From Histomonas meleagridis (taxonomy: Eukaryota > Parabasalia > Tritrichomonadida > Dientamoebidae): DNA of 64,000 nucleotides. Within the stretch, counting starts at the first letter, position 1. Each line of letters starts with the position of its first letter. A program made the translations under genes and the position numbers. The stretch lies in the NCBI GenBank assembly GCA_020186115.1, contig WSYJ01000147.1, positions 1 to 64,000 on the forward strand. Reading direction: 5' to 3'. A model generated the notes under the pieces. That model was not told where the DNA came from, did not search any database, and saw only the letters and a program-made list of their open reading frames with translations. Positions 59,201 to 64,000 of this stretch are shown here, one piece after another.

Positions 59201-59608
59201 GAATATGATAGTTTGTTCTGGGAATGTTTGTTTGATGATAATGAATTTAAGTTTGATGAAGGTTTTGTTGTGTCAAAAGATGACGCGGAAATGTTTTTGG
59301 AAGAGAAGTTATATTATTTGGGACTGAGGGGTAAAGAATTAATTAGTTTCATTCAGTTTTGGCTGCCGCAAATACAAAGAAGTGATTACACAATGGTTAA
59401 GTTCTTAAGTGAAGAATATGAAAACGTGGCACAACTCGAAGTGACGCCGAAGCCGGACTGCGTAATTAGAGTGTTCATGATAATGAAAAACTTAAGGAAT
59501 AATAATAAAGTAGTGGAATTACCGGTGCAGAACTTGGAGAAGTTACATAAAGAACGTAATGGATATTCAGTGATCGAATGGGGCGGCTCAATACTGTACG
59601 ATGTTTAG
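56222..59608 (+). CDS. Protein with ten tandem ubiquitin-like domains and a C-terminal extension
   Basis: 1,128 residues from ATG. Residues 1-115 resemble the BTB-like N-terminal domain seen in trichomonad proteins (DDFCFSFGDKKVYCNKFIAD). Ten ubiquitin-like units follow at about 129-201, 211-282, 299-369, 373-442, 452-524, 537-608, 616-692, 707-772, 776-846 and 862-937, each with the DTIQSLKEKI, IP-xx-Q-RLIY and L-x-DY-I pattern. Only the last ends in RLRGG (933-937), and it is followed by KPVIYIYPKEK and a ~190-residue folded domain, a combination also known from other eukaryotes. Cleavage after GG would release the C-terminal domain. Individual units have diverged strongly from ubiquitin. 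A ubiquitin-scaffold role is inferred. Confidence 0.88.
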   Translation: MKRFCRLSMPLDSIKNISSIYFQDDFCFSFGDKKVYCNKFIADLISPEVESIHRSDQTVNNFEVDYEGSDGDMQLLLSMFTKNHADIPSDKVNDIFDLCLALGNATLARQLRGFMKDNTKENEVSKSDLFIITVQTLLERTFKFEVSPTDTVRTLKEKLHEREGFPIDSQRLLFKGREIDNCYTFDECQIKANSLVNLFFRNSSPTHSNGQIQISIKSLKGQIIKMKVIMDDTVSKLKEQISSIDGVPIENQKLFYRDTELDNTKTLKFYRIRRNAEVQFQFSYNGTPKQIIFTNPFDININSTYDNKTNTYKMNVKSNDTIQHLKQQICKTTNISTELQELIFYEFHLDDTKIIGDYGIEPESTIILNKAKGIKVIVVFLSGKNEYEVTLRDKVRSLKEKVSKKTQIPIEKLRLIYNGDIMIDGEALKFYQIQNGSIIQASQKVDKSLNKDIIKIKIKTSDDEHYDLEVSKNDTIQSLKEKINKIAKIPFEFQRLLYKQCQLEDKNKINDYDISPNSVVIVYNDNKQQVTLTNGKPFIIEIKTIEGEVYEFEVTANDTIQSLKEQIKQKTDFPIEAQRLIYDEKELEDSDRLKDYYILSYSTIYLLIPLEMMKMKTFKINVKTLTPSSIKETYEFEVTFDETIQSLKEKICQRTEISIERQRLIYILKELENSHTLIDYHIFPNSELILDVLKINNNYNPTEKQDKPIHLYLKTLQGSFYEKTVQPNDTIQSLKIKMNQTNKYFINNGIAMNNTDTFKDYHLSDMIFILDDPNEDIPIKIDYAHKKKFVINVKIVDTVLNLKQKISQIEHIPVEQQCLFMNDLILKDSRFLCNFIQAETEIFLIQQKEYLLLSHSTNTNSFPIYIKTLCGCILPFEVSSNDTVEDLKQKISLCTSIPSDQMRVIYAGKSLGDYETFGDCNVTNGSLIHFVTRLRGGKPVIYIYPKEKMDVNVKVNIKGDFTCTYPKYNNETGWNVNVNENGIMTNKDNPNSIEYDSLFWECLFDDNEFKFDEGFVVSKDDAEMFLEEKLYYLGLRGKELISFIQFWLPQIQRSDYTMVKFLSEEYENVAQLEVTPKPDCVIRVFMIMKNLRNNNKVVELPVQNLEKLHKERNGYSVIEWGGSILYDV

Positions 59609-60014
59609 ATCAGGTTTCTTTCTGTTCTCTCCGATTTGTAAAAAGAGAATTTAACGGATTTAGTGGCATTTGAGTTGATTTTGATCGTATTTTTTTCTTC
59701 TTGTAAATTTAAATATGACAAATTTGTCACTTCATTTGATATCAAAAATAACCGTAATAATAGGTTATTGAATGGTTGTAAAATAACATTTTGAAAGGCA
59801 CAAACCGTCGTCATAAAATGAGTATTTTTGAACCAAAATATCCGAATTTATTACAGGATGGTGAGTACCTTATGTGTAATTTGGAGGGGTTCAACTGGAG
59901 AGGCTGAAGGCCTTCTACCACAACTCCTCTATTATTTTCGCACAGAAGACGGCTCATTGCAATGATTAAATTGGAGCATATCGTAGCGGTTTTTTGAATG
60001 CTTCTCAACCCAAA
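59609..60014. other. Intergenic region with a small split reading frame
   Basis: AACCGTC at about 59804 is followed by ATG 59818 and 29 codons (MSIFEPKYPNLLQDG and onward) to a TGA; in another frame the sequence stays open further to about 59980. See the findings for a possible 26-base intron. AGCGGTT at 59984-59990 probably belongs to the C2 gene. Confidence 0.4.
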
Positions 60015-61598
60015 ATGATTGATGTTTATGTTTCTTCAGCATGTAACCTTCCAAGCGCTGATTCAAATGGATTCTCTGATCCGTACGTAGAGCTGTGGTC
60101 AGATGAAACTTGGGCTTCCCAGTACCTTGGAAAAATGTATTACGGTAAAAATAAATATCAAAGCAAGACCTTAGATCCTGTTTGGGATGCAGAATTTTCC
60201 AAACCCTTTCAAATCCCCTTTGTTTTATCCAGCTATTTAGGATTTAAAATTTATGATCATGATACATTTACATTTGATGATTATCTTGGTTATGCCAAAA
60301 TTAAACTTACACCCGAATCCTGCAATAAAGTTCTCACTTTACCAGTAGAAACTTCTCACGCTACTAAAGGCCCACCATCACTTACCATCAAATATTGTCC
60401 TCCAACCACTAACTTCCCTACAGATCCAAATTACAAGAAATACCAAAACATTTATTCATATATTACGTACACGCCAACAGATCCAAGTTATTCTTCTATT
60501 TTTCTTGATGCATATATTATCGAATTTTCAACCTCTCTTTTATGTTATCCACTTACATTTCATCTTAGCTTCTATAAGACGTCCAAGCTTGCCCATGAAC
60601 CACATCTTGGTCCAAGTGGTTTAACCGATGTCTTTCGATTTAATATCAAGAAATTCGACATATGTGTTTACAGTGACAAATGTCTTATATTTTTTGTTGT
60701 TACCGCCAAAGATTATTCAGGCGAAGTTACACTTAATTATCTCGGCGCTCCAAAAGAGCATCGAAATTTTCATGGAAACAAGAAACTCAAAAATCCGGAG
60801 AAATATAAAATCATAAACACATCTACAATTCATGTAAATGCAAATGAGCTCCAAGTTTTCCCACTCGCTTTAGGTTATACCAAAAAGAATTTAACATTTG
60901 AAGAAATCCAATTTCAGCCAGCACAAACTATTCAACAACTTCTTTCTCAAGTTTGTTCATATTATTCATCGAATAAAAGATGTTCATTACGATTAGAAAT
61001 GACGCCCAATATTCCAATCACATTATCAACCGCATGTCGAATGCATCAAATCGAAATGCCGAAAAGGATTTGCATCAGTACATCGCCGTGGGCATCCACT
61101 GCCTGTTACTGTAAAGTATATACATATAAACAAAGTGAATGCAAATTTGTCGCAATCGAAAAATTTTGGGCACGACATACGAAAAATGAAAACGAATCAA
61201 TTGTATTAGCAGGAAGTTATAAGGAAAGATCAAGAAAACTTTTGATTGATTTGGAAAGATTACCAAACGAAGCGCAGCTGATTCCGATATATGCAACATC
61301 GTTTTCAACGATTGATGATGACGGAAATATAACTATATACGAGTTGGCAAACATTCGCGGCGTGTCGATAAGAATATTGGACGAAAAAGATGGATACGAA
61401 TTGTTGGATTGTATACCGCCGAAAAAAACTTCGGTCTTGATATTGGCCGTGCTAATGAGAAACAAGTTCGGAATGTGGAACTTGTACAGCTGTATGAAGC
61501 CCGCTTTTTTGGACCCCGATTTCTGTGACGGCTTTATCGATGAATTCGTAAATGACCAGAAACTGATTTCTTGTTTAATGGAAATGGATGAAATATAA
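60015..61598 (+). CDS. C2-domain protein
   Basis: The frame is open from a TTG at 59994; the ATG at 60015 was chosen because it starts exactly at the C2 fold (MIDVYVSSACNLPSADSNGF). 527 residues. The C2 domain covers about 1-115 with calcium-site aspartates in SADSNGFSDPYVELW and in YDHDTFTFDDYLGYA. The remaining ~400 residues are a mixed alpha/beta region with no named domain. A calcium-dependent membrane-binding protein is likely. AGCGGTT lies 24 bases upstream of the ATG. Confidence 0.82.
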   Translation: MIDVYVSSACNLPSADSNGFSDPYVELWSDETWASQYLGKMYYGKNKYQSKTLDPVWDAEFSKPFQIPFVLSSYLGFKIYDHDTFTFDDYLGYAKIKLTPESCNKVLTLPVETSHATKGPPSLTIKYCPPTTNFPTDPNYKKYQNIYSYITYTPTDPSYSSIFLDAYIIEFSTSLLCYPLTFHLSFYKTSKLAHEPHLGPSGLTDVFRFNIKKFDICVYSDKCLIFFVVTAKDYSGEVTLNYLGAPKEHRNFHGNKKLKNPEKYKIINTSTIHVNANELQVFPLALGYTKKNLTFEEIQFQPAQTIQQLLSQVCSYYSSNKRCSLRLEMTPNIPITLSTACRMHQIEMPKRICISTSPWASTACYCKVYTYKQSECKFVAIEKFWARHTKNENESIVLAGSYKERSRKLLIDLERLPNEAQLIPIYATSFSTIDDDGNITIYELANIRGVSIRILDEKDGYELLDCIPPKKTSVLILAVLMRNKFGMWNLYSCMKPAFLDPDFCDGFIDEFVNDQKLISCLMEMDEI

Positions 61599-62049
61599 AT
61601 AAAAAAATTGTCACTTTTGATCAAAAGTGATATTAAATTTGGGATTACTAAATGAGATAAATTTTGTTTTGCTTGTGTGTGTTTTATTTTTTTGGAAATG
61701 AATCCTTTTTGAGTCTAATAGTTCAAATAAATCTTTTATTAATGCTTGTTAAAATATTAGACACACTTAATATTGAAAGCAGCATCATGATTTGGAAACA
61801 GCTAGAAATTAATAACTTTGGTGGTAAACAATATTCTTTACATGAAATAGAAATATGTTAAATCATTATGTAAGACATAATAATGTGAATCTAGTAGACC
61901 TACAAATCGTTTAAAGATAATTATTAATGGATTGATTAAGGCGCGGCGGTTAACCGTTTTCATTCAAAATTTTCTGGCAAACGATGATTGAATGAAGTGA
62001 TTTGAATAGCATTCAATTGATAACCGCTTATTGCACCCTGTTCACAAAA
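61599..62049. promoter_or_regulatory. Intergenic region with GGTTAACC palindrome before the serpin
   Basis: GCGGTTAACCGTT at 61948-61959 is two promoter heptamers back to back, and ATAACCGC follows near 62021-62028, close to the serpin ATG (62050). No gene in the rest. Confidence 0.5.
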
Positions 62050-63165
62050 ATGTTTTTTTGGAGAAGTTCAAACATACCTTATACAGAACCTATTGAGAAA
62101 CTTTCACTCAACATGCTCAATCTTTTAAGTAATGACTCAGAAAATACTGTAGTCTCTCCTTATTCTGCATTTGCAACTTTGATAATGGTTTCATCCATTT
62201 TCTCGGAACCTACTCGTAAGCAAATTCTTCACTCGCTTAATATGTCGGAAAGACATAGTGTTAATAATTTACTTACATCTCTTAAAAATTTGATGGAAAC
62301 AATTGAACAAAAATCATCAGGAAGTATTGTAGAAGGTGCTAACTCGCTTTGGCCCAACAAAAAACAAGATGTTGACATGAAAGTTTATGAACCATTGGTC
62401 AAATTTCTTAAAATCAATGTGACACCAGTTGAATTCCCACAACCTGGTTGTGACATCATCAATAGTTACGTTGCCAATCATACGCATGATCTTATCCAAA
62501 ATATCATTACCACTGAAAATGTACCCGAATCTACCGAAAATGTAATTGTTAATGCAATTTACTTTAATGCCAAATGGAAACAACCATTCGATGATAAAAG
62601 TACTAGTGATGAACAATTCACTCTTTTTGACGGTTCTAATGTCACCACGAAATTAATGTACAAAAGAGACAAATTTGAATATGGAGAAGATTCGGAAGCG
62701 AAAGTGTTATCCATACCTTATGTCAATGACTTTTCGATGGTTGTTATTCTTCCAAATAATAATAACATTGATTCTTTCCGTGCATTAAAGCAATCTCTTC
62801 TTAACGGTAAATATCAGGAATACATTAAATTGTTGGAAACACAAAATGTTACTGTTAAGTTCCCAAAGTTTGAACACAGATGGGGAACTCAATCATTACG
62901 TAATATGTTGGAGCAAATTGGAATTAGAAATATCTTCGACTCAAAGCTTGAAGAGAAATACGTCGATGATGTATTGCAACAAGTCGTAATTATTGTTGAT
63001 GAAGAAAAAACTGAAGCTGCTGCTGTGACTGTCACTACTTTGAAACCAGCAACGTACTTAATCCCTATGAACCCAAAGACTTTCTATTGCGATCATCCAT
63101 TCTTCTATTTCTTAAGGCATAAGGATGGCACAATCTTATTCGCTGGTGAATATGTTCACCCATAA
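62050..63165 (+). CDS. Serpin (serine protease inhibitor family)
   Basis: The frame extends to a TTG at 62002, but the first ATG is 62050 (MFFWRSSNIPY), giving 371 residues, the usual size of a serpin core. Signature blocks: NTVVSPYSAFATLIMV, VNAIYFNAKWKQPFD, VLSIPYVNDFSMVVILP, and the C-terminal DHPFFYFL. The reactive-loop hinge DEEKTEAAAVT (317-327) has the small residues of inhibitory serpins. Counting P14 as Thr321 puts P1 at Ala334, suggesting an elastase-like target. No signal peptide is evident, so an intracellular role or non-classical export is possible. Confidence 0.93.
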   Translation: MFFWRSSNIPYTEPIEKLSLNMLNLLSNDSENTVVSPYSAFATLIMVSSIFSEPTRKQILHSLNMSERHSVNNLLTSLKNLMETIEQKSSGSIVEGANSLWPNKKQDVDMKVYEPLVKFLKINVTPVEFPQPGCDIINSYVANHTHDLIQNIITTENVPESTENVIVNAIYFNAKWKQPFDDKSTSDEQFTLFDGSNVTTKLMYKRDKFEYGEDSEAKVLSIPYVNDFSMVVILPNNNNIDSFRALKQSLLNGKYQEYIKLLETQNVTVKFPKFEHRWGTQSLRNMLEQIGIRNIFDSKLEEKYVDDVLQQVVIIVDEEKTEAAAVTVTTLKPATYLIPMNPKTFYCDHPFFYFLRHKDGTILFAGEYVHP

Positions 63166-63609
63166 ATAAAAAGATAATGAACATTAAAATACGATCGTTT
63201 TTCTTTAAATTCCATTATAACAATTAACTTTATAATTATATATTATAGGTTTTACATTAGACGGAAGTCCTTTTTGTTTCACTCTGTATCAACAGCCACT
63301 AATTACTTTAACATTTTTCTAAAGTTAAAATACAACATTTTTCATTCTTCTTCTAAATATAACAGCTCAAAATTATATATGGAATGTTTTGTATGACTTG
63401 TTCCTCATTTGCATCACCAACTAAATTAAACCCAATTTGCAAAAAGAATCAAATGTTCGCCAACAGATAATTTCGCGATGTTTTATACTGTTTCAAATTC
63501 TATTAACGATAATCGATTTTCAGAACAATAATACTCTGAATTCCCTATCGGCGTTCACTGATTTTTGATGTTATAAAATATATTTTTTACTAAACAATAT
63601 AAAATGGCA
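63166..63609. other. Intergenic region
   Basis: Between converging genes; AT-rich, nothing recognised. Confidence 0.6.
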
Positions 63610-64000
63610 TCACTCATTGCAGAACGCGTATTGCGCCGACTCCTCAATGAACTTAAACATCACTTCGTCTCCTTTCAGTGTCACTTTGACTTGATTTCCA
63701 TCAAATTCAGCATCGACAATGTAAACTCTTCCTCCATAAAATGCGAAAGCCAAACACATTTCTCCATCTCTTTTAGCCACTACACAAATTTTCCTTTTCT
63801 TTAATTCCTTTTCTGCTGCGAAACCCGAATTATTCATTTTAAATGTATAAACATATTCACAATCTTTCCAAATCTTCAAATAATCTTTTCTTTTCATTTC
63901 GATATCCACAGTAATTTGATGGAAGTCGATAAAATCGGAGAAATAGACAATTCCCAATGAAGTTCTTAAAGCGAAATCCAAATAAACAGCACTTGTATTT
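63610..64000 (-). CDS. Hypothetical protein, partial (runs off right edge)
   Basis: The minus-strand frame is open from base 64000 to a stop at 63610, so the N-terminus lies outside. The visible ~129 residues are strand-rich (SLGIVYFSDFIDFHQITVDI ... KICVVAKRDGEMCLAFAFYG ... GNQVKVTLKGDEVMFKFIEE). No family recognised. The pattern of alternating strands suggests a beta-sandwich. Confidence 0.6.
   Translation of the reverse strand, partial: NTSAVYLDFALRTSLGIVYFSDFIDFHQITVDIEMKRKDYLKIWKDCEYVYTFKMNNSGFAAEKELKKRKICVVAKRDGEMCLAFAFYGGRVYIVDAEFDGNQVKVTLKGDEVMFKFIEESAQYAFCNE

Noticed and set aside
59870-59930. tRNA gene around GGTTCAACTGG
   Set aside because: The T-arm-like GGTTCAA lacks a pairing partner at the right distance and no anticodon stem forms.
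61664-61861. 65-codon plus-strand frame
   Set aside because: No ATG at its start, hydrophobic low-complexity content and no promoter motif.

Overview
The window reads as nuclear DNA of a parabasalid (trichomonad) protist, most likely Tritrichomonas or a close relative. The DNA is very AT-rich. Genes sit on both strands in a eukaryotic arrangement, with long single-exon reading frames, short intergenic gaps and almost no canonical introns. The gene content is typical of trichomonads: TpLRR/BspA-like surface proteins, ankyrin proteins with a shared N-terminal domain, and a full eukaryotic set (HSP70, ubiquitin-L40, NAC-alpha, eL29, raptor, TBC, USP, serpin, LKB1-like kinase). The genus is inference; the parabasalid assignment rests on this gene mix and on AACGGTT and CCTTTT motifs close to start codons. 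Several reading frames open with TTG or GTG only because no upstream stop intervenes; in those cases I moved the start to the first ATG and say so.

Layout. 0-13 kb: an edge-truncated BspA-like gene (minus), a Rab-GAP TBC protein, a four-TM protein, a beta-propeller/alpha-solenoid protein (nucleoporin-like), and divergently a 1,913-residue USP-type deubiquitinase. 13-30 kb: a small basic protein, a protein without an ATG, a 1,541-residue solenoid with a spastizin (ZFYVE26)-like C-terminus, a degenerate Ras-like GTPase with a CaaX box, a TIG-domain membrane protein, raptor (the TORC1 scaffold), a helical-repeat protein and a coiled-coil protein. 30-33 kb is a gene graveyard: an ankyrin-family/NEK-kinase chimera and a twice-frameshifted SnoaL-like gene. 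33-41 kb: HSP70, ankyrin relics, ubiquitin-L40, an acidic protein, eL29, an unknown protein and enolase relics. 41-56 kb: two ankyrin-family genes, each with a 3' array of ankyrin units separated by AT-rich spacers, alternating with NAC-alpha, an LKB1-like kinase, a GRP170-like chaperone and a 5'-truncated BspA gene. 56-64 kb: a protein with ten tandem ubiquitin-like domains, a C2 protein, a serpin and an edge-truncated gene.

The most interesting structure is the pair of ankyrin arrays. Downstream of each apparently complete reading frame, intact ankyrin repeats continue for 1-2 kb, each interrupted by an AT-rich spacer of about 71 bases carrying a stop and a frame change. In the first array eleven successive unit-to-unit distances are all exactly 170 bp. 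In the second, spacers have lost bases but ankyrin segments have not. Both arrays end in a plausible C-terminus with a stop. Older relics elsewhere in the window keep the 170-bp period but carry stops in their ankyrin segments. Either the spacers are removed from the RNA by splicing with non-canonical ends, or the units are untranslated cassettes kept intact by recombination.

Functionally the window links ubiquitin biology (USP, ubiquitin-L40, ten-Ubl protein), translation and folding (eL29, NAC-alpha, HSP70, GRP170) and nutrient signalling (raptor, LKB1-like kinase), embedded in fast-changing surface-protein and ankyrin families.
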